The notes below the pieces were generated by a model that had not been told where the DNA came from, did not search any database, and saw only the letters and a program-made list of their open reading frames with translations. Made by a program: the position numbers and the translations under genes. This document shows positions 36,093 through 44,747 of a DNA stretch of 64,000 nucleotides, one piece after another. Where the stretch lies: positions 1-64,000 of the forward strand of contig JAJRWB010000009.1 of NCBI GenBank assembly GCA_024276995.1. Direction: 5' to 3'. The DNA comes from Candidatus Eiseniibacteriota bacterium. Lineage in GTDB: Bacteria > Orphanbacterota > Orphanbacteria > Orphanbacterales > Orphanbacteraceae. Each line of letters begins with the position of its first letter. The first letter of the stretch is position 1.

Positions 36093-36595
36093 GCCGGTAC
36101 GGAAAATACCTCCCCCTCCTCGCCGGGCCGGTTCTCTTCCTCCTTTTCTCCGTCACGGAAGCGCTTATCGGTCCTCCACGCCCCGGGCCGGAGCGGGAGA
36201 CGGTGTACGAACTCGTCCATCGTCTTTCGCAGCGCACCGCCGCTCTCGCCGAGGCGAAGGAGGCGCTTGCCGCCGCGGAACGCTATCTCGCGGCCAGCCG
36301 TCCCGCGGGGGGGGAGGGCTCGTCTTTTCTGCCCGCCGATCCGGCCGTCGAGTGGGCGCCCATGATGGCCACTCTCCCGAGCGGGTCGTACCACTGGCAA
36401 AGGGCGGTGGACCGCGATTCGACCCGATACGAACTGACTCTTCGGGCGTCGTTCCCCGCGCTCTTCCGATGGCTCGGAGAGCTCGACCGGAGGAAGCCGG
36501 GTTTCGAGATCCGCCGGCTGCGCCTTTCCGGCGAAGGGGAAAATGTCGTGCTCGATCTTGTGGTGGTCCCCGTGGGTGGAGGAGAAAGAGGATGA
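36089..36595 (+). CDS. pilO: PilO-like pilus assembly protein
   Basis: 168 residues, GTG start overlapping pilN. One membrane segment (YLPLLAGPVLFLLFSVTEALI), a coiled coil (VHRLSQRTAALAEAKEALAAAERYL) and a ferredoxin-like periplasmic domain (YELTLRASFPALFRWLGELD), as in PilO, the PilN partner. Assignment from topology and context. Confidence 0.68.
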   Translation: MSRYGKYLPLLAGPVLFLLFSVTEALIGPPRPGPERETVYELVHRLSQRTAALAEAKEALAAAERYLAASRPAGGEGSSFLPADPAVEWAPMMATLPSGSYHWQRAVDRDSTRYELTLRASFPALFRWLGELDRRKPGFEIRRLRLSGEGENVVLDLVVVPVGGGERG

Positions 36596-37098
36596 GAGGC
36601 TGGCCTTCCTTGGCGGGATTGATCCTTCTTCTTCCCGCGCTCCTCTTCGGTATTCGGCGGTCGTCGGAGACCCTCTCATCGGTGGCTGATATGGCCGATC
36701 GGGAAGTTCCGGGGATCGAGACCGTTGCGGTCGATCCCCCCGCCGTCGAACGGATCGCCGCCGCCACGCGGAGTGACAGCATCGCCGCCCGCCCGACGGC
36801 ATTGCCGCGGCGCTCCCCGTTTCGCCGCGTTGCCTCTCCGCCGGTGAAGAGCGGCGGTGACGCCGCGCCGCCGGGAAAAACGGTTCCCGGAGATGGGATT
36901 CCCCGCGTGGAAGCGGTGCTCGCCGATCACGGGAGGATCGCGGCGGTGCTTCGTGTCGGATCGCGCCGTTCGGGGCCGCTCGGTCGGGGCGAATCGTTCG
37001 AAGGATGGGAGGTGGTCGATGTGGGGTGGGAATCGGTGCTCGTCGGCAGGAAGGGGGTTCTCTACACGCTCGACACTCCGGACCCGCCGGCACGCTGA
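36592..37098 (+). CDS. pilP: PilP/GspC-like pilus protein
   Basis: 168 residues. N-terminal hydrophobic segment (LAGLILLLPALLFGI), Pro/Arg-rich linker, and a C-terminal small beta domain (IAAVLRVGSRRSGPLGRGESFEGWEVVDVG, VLVGRKGVLYTLD) resembling the homology region of GspC/PilP that meets the secretin. It has no lipobox Cys, unlike classical PilP. ATG overlaps pilO. Its last 37 bases overlap the end of the convergent gene. No secretin pilQ follows. Confidence 0.6.
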   Translation: MRGWPSLAGLILLLPALLFGIRRSSETLSSVADMADREVPGIETVAVDPPAVERIAAATRSDSIAARPTALPRRSPFRRVASPPVKSGGDAAPPGKTVPGDGIPRVEAVLADHGRIAAVLRVGSRRSGPLGRGESFEGWEVVDVGWESVLVGRKGVLYTLDTPDPPAR

Positions 37099-38543
37099 AC
37101 GAACCGTCTTCTCAGCTTCTCCGCGGAGAGGAAAAAAACCGCCAGCAGAGCCCCTTCCATCAGCATCGTCGTTTTCCGTGAGACGCCGAACCGCTCCCTC
37201 ACCGTGGCGGGCCAGAAGTCGAAAGGAATCTCCGATCCTTTTCCGGACAGGAGGAGCGGGATCGATTCTTTCAGCGTGAGCAGGTGCGACACGAGGCGCG
37301 TGCGCAGGGGGTTGTGCCACGTATCGTCCCGTGTGAGAACGCCGTCGGGCGGAAGGAAGCCCGCATCGATAAGCGGCTTCGCGAGGCGGGGGAGATCGCC
37401 GAGGTGGAACGACACGCCGAGAACCTGGACGGCCACCGACAGGACGATCAGCGTGCCGAGGAGCAGCCGCCCTGTCCGCCTCTTCGGCACGGCGAGGAGC
37501 GCCAGGGGAAGGAGGAGGAAGGGAACGGCGGGGATGAGGAAACGCGGTCCCCATGTGTAGGCGTGGAACCACCACGACGAGTAGAGAAGCACGAGCGCGG
37601 CGGGGATTCCGAAAGCGAAAAGGAACGCTCCGCGGTCCCGCCTCCAGAGCGCGGCGGCGGTGAAGAGCGCGGCGATCAGCACGGGAGAGTAGAGGAACAC
37701 CGACTCCCCCGGGCTGACGAGCAGACCGAGAAACCCTTCGAGGAAAGGAGTGGTGAATCCCCCCGTCCGCCAGCGGTAGAGGCCGGTGACCGATCCGAAT
37801 CGAACGGCGTTCGGCACCGCCACGAGGGGAATCACCGCGACCAGCGTTCCGGCAAGGAAGAGGACCGCCGTCCGGAGCGGACCGGTGCTTTTTCCCGGCC
37901 GGATCGCCGGAAAGAGAAGGAAGAGGGGGAGGAGAACGATCCCCGTGATCCTGAGGGCGACCACACTTCCGAATGCGAATCCGGCGAAGAGAGGGCGCAT
38001 GCCGCCCGGGCGATCGCGCATCGAAGCGAGAAGCCAGGCGGCGAGCAACAGGAGCGTGGTCTGCGGCATTTCGGTCCAACTCCTCTTGGCGTACGGCCAG
38101 ATCATCGTGCCGAGCGCCAAGAGCGCCGCCAGGGCGATTCCCGAACGCGGAGAACCAAACAGTTCACATGTGAATAGATAGAGCAGGCCCGCCGCCAACG
38201 CAGCGCAGATCGGGCTGAGCAGGGAAGCGAACGTATCTTCCGCCGCCGGTCGCCGTTCGGGAGGGAGAACGCCTACGGCGACGAGACCTTTCGCCGCCAC
38301 GCTTGCCGGGATGAACAGGAGGGAGTGAAGAAGGCCGAACTTGGCGTACGAGTATCCCGTCTTCGGGGAAACCACCGTCAGTTGGCCCTGCGACGGGATC
38401 GCCGGCGATCCCCTGTCGACGATCGCCCGGGCGGTGAGCATCTTGACGTACGCGTCATTCACGTAGAGGCGCCCGCCGGACGTAGCGAGAAAAAGCGCCG
38501 CCGCGCAGACGAATATCATCCAGAATGTGCTGCGGCACCCCAT
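37062..38543 (-). CDS. GT39-like polytopic glycosyltransferase (ArnT/PMT type)
   Basis: 493 residues, about 11 hydrophobic segments. The N-terminal loop after the first segment (LYVNDAYVKMLTARAIVDRG) is where polyprenyl-phosphate-sugar transferases keep their acidic catalytic residues. Later loops YAKRSWTEMPQTTLLL and WWFHAYTWGPRFLIPAVPF are typical. Likely transfers a sugar from a lipid carrier to an envelope acceptor on the periplasmic side. Start at 38543 (MGCRSTFWMIFV) is preferred over 38669, whose extra residues are Arg-rich and run into the divergent gene. Ends in TAG inside pilP. Confidence 0.8.
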   Translation of the reverse strand: MGCRSTFWMIFVCAAALFLATSGGRLYVNDAYVKMLTARAIVDRGSPAIPSQGQLTVVSPKTGYSYAKFGLLHSLLFIPASVAAKGLVAVGVLPPERRPAAEDTFASLLSPICAALAAGLLYLFTCELFGSPRSGIALAALLALGTMIWPYAKRSWTEMPQTTLLLLAAWLLASMRDRPGGMRPLFAGFAFGSVVALRITGIVLLPLFLLFPAIRPGKSTGPLRTAVLFLAGTLVAVIPLVAVPNAVRFGSVTGLYRWRTGGFTTPFLEGFLGLLVSPGESVFLYSPVLIAALFTAAALWRRDRGAFLFAFGIPAALVLLYSSWWFHAYTWGPRFLIPAVPFLLLPLALLAVPKRRTGRLLLGTLIVLSVAVQVLGVSFHLGDLPRLAKPLIDAGFLPPDGVLTRDDTWHNPLRTRLVSHLLTLKESIPLLLSGKGSEIPFDFWPATVRERFGVSRKTTMLMEGALLAVFFLSAEKLRRRFVQRAGGSGVSSV

Positions 38544-38667
38544 GGCGACGACCTTACCCGACCGTCCCCGGCGAGGCAAGGCGGACGGCCCCGGCGGTCT
38601 TTCCTTGATCCGGCGGGGCCATTCCCTTATCCTGAAAAGTGTCCCGCTTCTCCCAGGAGCCCGTCCC

Positions 38668-41127
38668 ATGCCAGAAACTCCCGGATTGTTCGAGGAGATT
38701 CACGAGATTCTCGCGCGGGGCGCCCCGGTGGACGAGTCGCTTCGATCGGTGCTCGAGAAGGTGCTCCGGCTTGCGGATGCGGAGAGGGGGGCGATCTTCC
38801 TGATGAACCGCGCGAAGAGCGCGCTCGTCCGGCGCGCTCACGTGGGGATGCCTCCCGAAATCATTGAATCGTATACGGAAGTGCCCGTGGGCGAACAGAT
38901 CATCGGCACGGTGGGGAAAACGGGCGAGAGGATCTTGGTTGAGGATGCCTCCTCCGACGACCGGGTTCGTTTCTCGAACCTGGGGGGGCTCGGCCTCGCT
39001 TCGTTCGCGTGCCTCCCGATCGTCGCGCGGAGGAACGTGCTCGGCGTGCTCACCGCCGGCAATTCCCGCCCCGGGACGATCGACGCCCGCCGACTCTCCA
39101 CGCTTGCCGCCGTGGGACACCAGATCGGCATCGCCCTGGACAACGGCGATCTTTTGCGGCGGTCCCGCAGGAGCGAGCGTCTCTACAGGCACCTGGTCGA
39201 CCACGCCCCCGATCTGACCTTCCTGTGCGATCCCTCGCTGCGCATGATCCGGATGAATCGGGGGGGGATCGAATTCTTCGGCCTGTCGGCCGAACATGTT
39301 TCGCGGGAGAATCTCGAATCGCTCATCGACGCCGAGAGCGTCGCCCTCTTCCGCGAGGCGAGAGACTCGCTCGTTCGCGGGGACCGGCACGGTTCGGTGT
39401 TCGAAATCAAGCTCGGCGGCGGCGGCGGAAGGAAGAAATCGTACGAGTTCCGGACGAGCCTGATCCGCGAGGAAGGAGATCTCTTCTATATGCATTATGT
39501 TGGACGGAACATTACACGGAGAAAGGAACTTGAATCCCGGCTCCTGCAGTACGCCGATCAGCTCGAGGGGGAGGTTGAGAAGCGTGTGAGCGAGCTTCAC
39601 CAGGCGAAAAACCAGATCGCGGTCCTCTTCCAGGTTTCGGAGAAGATCCGGGAGATGGAATCGGTGGATGAGAAACTCTCGCTCATCGTTCGCACCGTCG
39701 TGGATGCGAAGCTCTTCCGGAAGGTGATGATCCGCGTCCACGACGGCGCGGGCAAGAGAAGGAAGGTCGCTTCCTGGGGCTACGGCGATGAGGAACTCGT
39801 TTCTGTGGAAAGGGAATTTTTCGCGGACAAGGCGCTCGACAGCCCTTTCCTCAAGAAGGGGGTCGCCATGGGGAACTCGTACTTTCTTCCGGCGGACGGC
39901 GGCGGGGCCGACCGGGGCGCGATGCCCGGTTCCGCCCGCTGGAGGGAGGGGGACAGGTTGATCGTGCCGCTCTCCCGGGGGGCGGGACGGCCGATCGGTT
40001 TTCTCCTCGTGGAGGATCCGCCGGGGGAGAAGCGTCCCGGCGAGGATCTCGTCCAGGTTCTCGAACTCTTCGTCAACCAGGCGGCGCAGGCGATCGAGGA
40101 GGAACGTCTCTCCCGGCGCCTTCGAGAGGCGGACCGGATTCGCAGAGAGTATACGAGCCGACACTCGATGGAGAATCTGATCGGCTCGACACGGGAGATG
40201 CGGGACGTGATCGATTCGATCCGGAAGCTTTCCGAAGTCCGTTCCTCGGTGCTGATCACGGGCGAGAGCGGTACGGGGAAGGAACTGGTGGCGAACGCGA
40301 TTCACGGGAGCGGCAACAGGCGTGACGGCCCGTTCATCAAGATCAACTGCGCCGCCATACCGGACGCACTCCTCGAGAGCGAGCTGTTCGGAATCGAGAA
40401 GAATGTGGCGACCCAGGTCGATCGGAGGATCGGGAAGTTCGAACTCGCCGACGGCGGGACGCTCTTTCTCGATGAGGTGGCCGACATGAGCCTCGCCACG
40501 CAGGCGAAGGTTTTGCGCGCCCTTCAGGAGCGGGTGGCCGAGAGGGTGGGGGGGGAAAGGCCGATACCGATCGACGTGCGGATCCTGGCCGCAACGAATC
40601 GGGATCCTCTTGTCGAGGTGGAAGAGGGGAGACTCCGGCAGGATCTCTTCTACAGGCTTCACGTGGTCCGGATCGAACTGCCCCCCCTTCGCGACAGGCG
40701 CGAGGATATACCGGCCCTCGTCGATCACATGATCGAAAGAACGTGCCGGGAGCAGGAACTGGAACCGAAAAGGGTGGCGCCGGAGGTGCTCTCTCTTTTC
40801 CATCGATATCCGTGGCCCGGAAACGTGAGGCAGCTGCAGAACTGTATCGAGCGCGCCCTCGTGATGGGGAAGGCGAAGGAGGAGATCGTGGTGGACGACC
40901 TTCCCCCCGCCATCCGGATGTGGGAGCCCGATCAGAGGGAGGCTCCTCCGGGTGAAGGAAACGGCGATCTGGAGAGTGCCCTGGAGGCATTCGAGAGGGA
41001 GCGCATCATCGAAGCGCTGGAGAAGAGCGATTGGGTCCAGTGCAGGGCCGCTCGACTCTTGGGGATCAGTGAGAGGGCGATGTGGTACCGCGTGAAAAAG
41101 CTCGCAATATCGATTCCCGATGGGTAG
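38668..41127 (+). CDS. GAF-PAS-GAF-AAA+-Fis regulator of the sigma-54 activator family, GAFTGA loop altered
   Basis: 819 residues. Order: GAF (~20-170, RGAIFLMNR), PAS (~175-290), coiled coil, second GAF (~320-480), AAA+ (~500-730), Fis-type helix-turn-helix at the end (AARLLGISERAMWYRVKKL). Walker A GESGTGKELV near residue 532, Walker B GGTLFLDEVADM, and Arg-finger region RQDLFYRLHVVRIELPPLRDR are intact. The loop that should read GAFTGA and contact sigma-54 is NVATQV near residue 579 (LFGIEKNVATQVDRR). No receiver domain. AGGAG lies 8 bases before ATG 38668. Target unknown; a sigma-54-like promoter lies just downstream. Confidence 0.9.
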   Translation: MPETPGLFEEIHEILARGAPVDESLRSVLEKVLRLADAERGAIFLMNRAKSALVRRAHVGMPPEIIESYTEVPVGEQIIGTVGKTGERILVEDASSDDRVRFSNLGGLGLASFACLPIVARRNVLGVLTAGNSRPGTIDARRLSTLAAVGHQIGIALDNGDLLRRSRRSERLYRHLVDHAPDLTFLCDPSLRMIRMNRGGIEFFGLSAEHVSRENLESLIDAESVALFREARDSLVRGDRHGSVFEIKLGGGGGRKKSYEFRTSLIREEGDLFYMHYVGRNITRRKELESRLLQYADQLEGEVEKRVSELHQAKNQIAVLFQVSEKIREMESVDEKLSLIVRTVVDAKLFRKVMIRVHDGAGKRRKVASWGYGDEELVSVEREFFADKALDSPFLKKGVAMGNSYFLPADGGGADRGAMPGSARWREGDRLIVPLSRGAGRPIGFLLVEDPPGEKRPGEDLVQVLELFVNQAAQAIEEERLSRRLREADRIRREYTSRHSMENLIGSTREMRDVIDSIRKLSEVRSSVLITGESGTGKELVANAIHGSGNRRDGPFIKINCAAIPDALLESELFGIEKNVATQVDRRIGKFELADGGTLFLDEVADMSLATQAKVLRALQERVAERVGGERPIPIDVRILAATNRDPLVEVEEGRLRQDLFYRLHVVRIELPPLRDRREDIPALVDHMIERTCREQELEPKRVAPEVLSLFHRYPWPGNVRQLQNCIERALVMGKAKEEIVVDDLPPAIRMWEPDQREAPPGEGNGDLESALEAFERERIIEALEKSDWVQCRAARLLGISERAMWYRVKKLAISIPDG

Positions 41128-41636
41128 GCCGGAACGTCCACGGGTAGCAACATATTATGTAGATATCCCTATATGAATAGGGGTAGAATGATGAAGCACG
41201 GTTCATGGTTTTAAGGCTTTTGAAATAGACGGTTACGGTCGATTTCTCATGCAGATCCTTATGTGGATTCCTACAGTAGATGTAGATTTTTCCGGCGGCA
41301 TCTGTGCACGAGGTTCATAGCCGATTCCAGGGGTGTAAGTTCCTGCTATTCCAAGAGATAGATTGGGGGTCCGGGAGGCGCTCTGGCACGGTACTTGTTA
41401 GTAAAACGGGGTACAACAACAGGATTTTGCAGGATTGTCCCCTGCTAGCGCTCGTGTTCACGCAACATCATGAGCCAAATCGATGATAGGGATTCCATAG
41501 ACTACCCTGGGTTTCCAAGTCGCGTGCACGGTATCCTGCGGGGGACATTTTTCAAGGGGGCCGGTGCTTGCGTTCCGGTCCCCTTCCGCTGAACATCCCT
41601 TTCCAAGGGCCTCACGATTCGTTACGATCTCTTCCC
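41128..41636. other. Low-GC intergenic region without a convincing gene
   Basis: About 509 bases. By hand count the 60-base lines from 41161 to 41460 run at about 38-52 percent GC, against over 60 percent in most coding DNA here. It holds a CCCTAT/ATAGGG hairpin (41167-41172, 41177-41182), three related ATGTRGAT-type motifs (41157, 41261, 41280), a sigma-54-like promoter (41384-41399) and a GGGG...CCCC pairing just downstream of it. A 60-codon GTG frame at 41304 has no ribosome site and no family likeness. Confidence 0.6.
41384..41399 (+). promoter_or_regulatory. Sigma-54-like -24/-12 promoter
   Basis: TGGCACG-GTAC-TTGTT fits TGGCACG-N4-TTGCW except C to T in the -12 GC dinucleotide; spacing is exact. 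It points at the lipid kinase gene or at an unannotated RNA in the low-GC region, and lies 257 bases after the sigma-54-type regulator gene. Confidence 0.5.
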
Positions 41637-42554
41637 ATGAACGTCGTCGTGCTGATCAATCCGAAAGCGGGCATGCCGGGAGACCGGAAGCGTCTCGGTG
41701 AGCGGGTGGCGGGGGCCTTTCCCGGTAGCGAAGTACGGGTGCTCACGCCCGGGAGCCGGTCCGCCATGGTCGCCCGGGCGGGCGCGGCGGTGGAGCGGGG
41801 TGTGGAGATGGTGGTGGTCGCCGGCGGTGACGGAACGATTCACGACGTCGCCTCGGTGGTCGCCGGATCGGACACGGTTCTCGGAATCGTCCCCCGCGGT
41901 TCGGGAAACGGTTTTGCCCGGGGACTCGGTATCGGCCCGTCGCTCCGGCAGGCGATCGGCGTGCTCCGGTCGGGCCACGATGTGAGGCTCGATACGGGCG
42001 TGGTGAACGACGAACCCTTCTTCTCCGTCTCCGGTCTCGGTTTCGACGCCCTTGTGGGGGAATCGTTCACCCGCAGCCGTCTGCGGGGCTTTCTCCCCTA
42101 CCTCAGCATCGCGGCCCGGGAGTCGCTCCAGTACAAGCCGATCGAGGTGAACATCGTCTTTGATGACCGGGAGATCGTGGCGAAGGTATTCCTCGTCACG
42201 GTGGCCAACACGAGCCAGTTCGGTTCGGGCGCGATCATCGCCCCGGGGGCGGACCCCACCGACGGTCGGCTCGATGTGGTGGTGATCCGAAGCCTGACCG
42301 CACTCGAGATGCTCCTGCACACGCCAAAGCTGTTCGACGGGTCGATCGGTACGTACTCCCGCGTGGAGATCTACCGGTGCCGCTCGGTGTGCATCCTCAG
42401 AGCCCATTGCGGCCCACTTCATGTCGATGGCGAGCCGATCGACTCGGGACCGTCGCTTCGCTACGGCGTGCGTCCCGGCGCGTTGCGCGTCCGCCTGCCG
42501 GCCGGGTTCGACCCCGCCGCGGAGGCGGCGAGGCAACGATCGTCCTCCTCCTGA
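41637..42554 (+). CDS. Diacylglycerol/lipid kinase, DagK-YegS family
   Basis: 305 residues. VVVLINPKAGMPGD start, GGDGTIHDVASVV nucleotide motif, PRGSGNGFARGLGI, and the C-terminal beta domain with GADPTDGRLDVVVI and a final VDGEPI block. Phosphorylates diacylglycerol or a related lipid at the inner membrane. Starts at ATG 41637; the upstream frame lies in the low-GC region. Convergent with the Clp-like gene, 47 bases apart. Confidence 0.88.
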   Translation: MNVVVLINPKAGMPGDRKRLGERVAGAFPGSEVRVLTPGSRSAMVARAGAAVERGVEMVVVAGGDGTIHDVASVVAGSDTVLGIVPRGSGNGFARGLGIGPSLRQAIGVLRSGHDVRLDTGVVNDEPFFSVSGLGFDALVGESFTRSRLRGFLPYLSIAARESLQYKPIEVNIVFDDREIVAKVFLVTVANTSQFGSGAIIAPGADPTDGRLDVVVIRSLTALEMLLHTPKLFDGSIGTYSRVEIYRCRSVCILRAHCGPLHVDGEPIDSGPSLRYGVRPGALRVRLPAGFDPAAEAARQRSSSS

Positions 42555-42601
42555 TCGGACCGGCCGGGATCTTCTTCGCCCCGGACGGTGCGTCGGAGCG
42601 A

Positions 42602-44422
42602 TTATCTCGCGGCGGTGACGGCGATCCTCTTCGACCGCATGACGAGCCGGATCCGGCGCGTGTTCTGGTGGCGGAGGAGGTACTGGGATACCGGCTGAAG
42701 AACCATGCTCTCCACCGTGTGGGAGAGTTGTCTCGCCCCGGAAGAGCGGCTGCTTCCCTCGACCGACACGGCATCGATTACTTTCTGGGAAACGTCGAGG
42801 TGGATTCCCCGGGCTGTGAGTCTCGCCCGGATCTTTTCGATGGCGAGCGCGGCGATCTCCTGGACCGATTCGGGGGTGAGGGGGTCGAAATAGACGATCT
42901 CGTCGAAGGAAGCGAGGAAATCGGGGCCGAAGTACGCCTTCGTCGCCGCCTCGAGGGCGCGGCGCTGATTGGAAATCTTGTTTTTTTCGGTCGACTCGGT
43001 GAACCCCACGGGACGTTCCGGTTCATCGGTGGTGATGTTGTCCGAGTTGGCGATGATCACGAGCGTGGTGCTCGCGAAGGAGAGACGTCGTCCTTCGTCA
43101 TCCACCGTCTGTCCCTCGTTGAGAATCTGCATCAGAATCGGCCCTGCCTTGGGACTCGCCTTTTCGACACCGTTGATCACGAACACGGCGTTCGGCCTGT
43201 TTTCGAGAAGCCGCGACAACACCCCTTTCACAGGCCCCGCCATGCCCCGGCCGCCGAGAAGCTTCGTCGCCGCGTCCTCGTCGGAGAACTGTGCCATGTC
43301 GATGCGAAGGAGGTGTTCTTCGCTTCCGAACAGTTCCACCGCCAGCGATCGTGCCAGTTCCGTCTTGCCAACGCCGTTCGGGCCGACGAAGAGAAACACG
43401 CCGTCGGGCCGCCTCGGGTTGGGCGAAAGCCCCAGCTTCGCCACGCGCACCACGTTCGCCACCTGGCGGATCGCGGTGTCCTGTCCTTTGATCGTGCCTT
43501 TCAGTTTTTCCTCGAGATTGAGCAGCTCGCTTCCGGCACGATCGTGGAGTTTCGTCACCGGAATGCCGAGTCTCTTGCTCACCGTCTCTTCCACCGCGCT
43601 GGCGTCCACCGTCCGGGCGCGCCGCTTCCGGCCGCGCATCGACCGAACCACTTCCTCGGCGCATGCCTCGTCGAGGATCTCGAGTGCCTTGCCCGGGAGG
43701 ACCCTCGTTTTCAGGTAGTAATTCGATAGGTCGATCGCCTTGTCGACCGCTTTCTCGTCGATTTCGATCTGGTGGAAACTCTCCAGCTTCGCACGCACCA
43801 CCCGCAGGATCTTCTTCGCCATTTCCCGTGAAGGCTCGTGAACCGGCACCGGCACCATGTTGAAGCGGAGCCACTGGTGCTCGCTCACCAGCTTGCGGTG
43901 GGCCCAGTCGGACATCGAGGCGATCACCTGGAGATCGGGCTGCCTCGTCGTCGCCTCGATGATGTATGAAGCATCGAGAAGGCTCCCCTCTCCCGACCCG
44001 AGGAAATTGTCGAGCTGGTTGAAATAGAGGATCACGTCTTTCCGGTCGATCGCCTCCTTCACGGCGAGGAAGATCACCTTCTCGAACTCGTCGGTGTCCT
44101 GGATGAGGGGGAGAACGGAGGGGAGGGAGATTTCGAGAATCCTCCTGTTCCTCAATCGGGGCGGGACGCGTCCCGCGGCGATCTGCTCCGCCAGGCGGAG
44201 CACCATCGTTCGCTTTCCCACGCCTGTGGGGCCGAGGAGGAGGACGTTGTGGTTGCTCCGTTTCTGGAGCGTCTCGAGCAGCCGGCTCACTTCCTCCTTC
44301 CATGGAACGATCGAGCCGAAACGTCTTTCGAAGAGACTTTTGGACATATCAAGGGAGATCTGGTCGAGAATGGAGACTTCCTCCATCGGATGGTCTTCCG
44401 GCAGGCGGTTTGTGGAATCCAT
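42602..44422 (-). CDS. Clp-like double AAA+ protein with degenerate ATPase motifs
   Basis: 606 residues with the two-module order of ClpA/ClpC but no Clp-N domain. Module 1 keeps Walker A GPTGVGKR (64-71) but Walker B is ILYFNQLD (131-138), Asn-Gln in place of Asp-Glu. Module 2 keeps Walker A GPNGVGKT (347-354) but Walker B is VFVINGVEKA, with Asn-Gly for Asp-Glu; the pore motif GYVG is replaced (LGGRGMAGPV) and the Arg finger of PEFLNRID is Ser505 (PDFLASFDEI). ATP binding may remain; hydrolysis and threading seem unlikely. No ClpP-binding IGF/IGL loop is visible. A start at Met13 is possible. Function unknown: perhaps a scaffold or inactive partner. Confidence 0.85.
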   Translation of the reverse strand: MDSTNRLPEDHPMEEVSILDQISLDMSKSLFERRFGSIVPWKEEVSRLLETLQKRSNHNVLLLGPTGVGKRTMVLRLAEQIAAGRVPPRLRNRRILEISLPSVLPLIQDTDEFEKVIFLAVKEAIDRKDVILYFNQLDNFLGSGEGSLLDASYIIEATTRQPDLQVIASMSDWAHRKLVSEHQWLRFNMVPVPVHEPSREMAKKILRVVRAKLESFHQIEIDEKAVDKAIDLSNYYLKTRVLPGKALEILDEACAEEVVRSMRGRKRRARTVDASAVEETVSKRLGIPVTKLHDRAGSELLNLEEKLKGTIKGQDTAIRQVANVVRVAKLGLSPNPRRPDGVFLFVGPNGVGKTELARSLAVELFGSEEHLLRIDMAQFSDEDAATKLLGGRGMAGPVKGVLSRLLENRPNAVFVINGVEKASPKAGPILMQILNEGQTVDDEGRRLSFASTTLVIIANSDNITTDEPERPVGFTESTEKNKISNQRRALEAATKAYFGPDFLASFDEIVYFDPLTPESVQEIAALAIEKIRARLTARGIHLDVSQKVIDAVSVEGSSRSSGARQLSHTVESMVLQPVSQYLLRHQNTRRIRLVMRSKRIAVTAAR

Positions 44423-44747
44423 GACAAATTCCCGCTAATGATCTCGACAAATACACCGATCTTCTGAGGGTAGGCGGAGCGCGCAGTGGTGTCAACGCAA
44501 TACCTCGGGTGCTCCTTTTCCGGGCATCTGGGCAGATCTGCGCCACCCGGCCGCAGGGGCGCGACGACCGTCGTGTTCAACTTCGGTACACCGGTCGAAC
44601 GGGGAACAGGCGCAAAGGGAAGGGTGGTATGCCTTTCCCCCGCCGGCGGGATGGAGGAGTGGTCATGGCACACCGATTGCCCCGGCTTCCCGTGGAGGGG
44701 GGAAATCTCTCTCCCCTCGGGGGCCGATCTTTTCGGGGAGTACGGGA
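44423..44747. other. Divergent intergenic region with hairpins
   Basis: 325 bases between the Clp-like gene and the nine-gene operon. It holds a minus-strand promoter (separate entry) and, towards the operon, two inverted repeats: GGGAAGG/CCTTTCCC around 44618-44641 and GAGGGG/CCCCTC around 44695-44718, the second close to the first gene. No convincing gene or plus-strand promoter was seen. Confidence 0.4.
44467..44495 (-). promoter_or_regulatory. Candidate promoter of the Clp-like gene
   Basis: On the minus strand TTGACA (44495-44490), 17-base spacer, TACCCT (44472-44467); start point about 38 bases before the gene. Confidence 0.4.

Noticed and set aside
41304-41486. 60-codon frame in the low-GC region
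   Set aside because: No ribosome site, no hydrophobic or family pattern, and it overlaps the sigma-54-like promoter.
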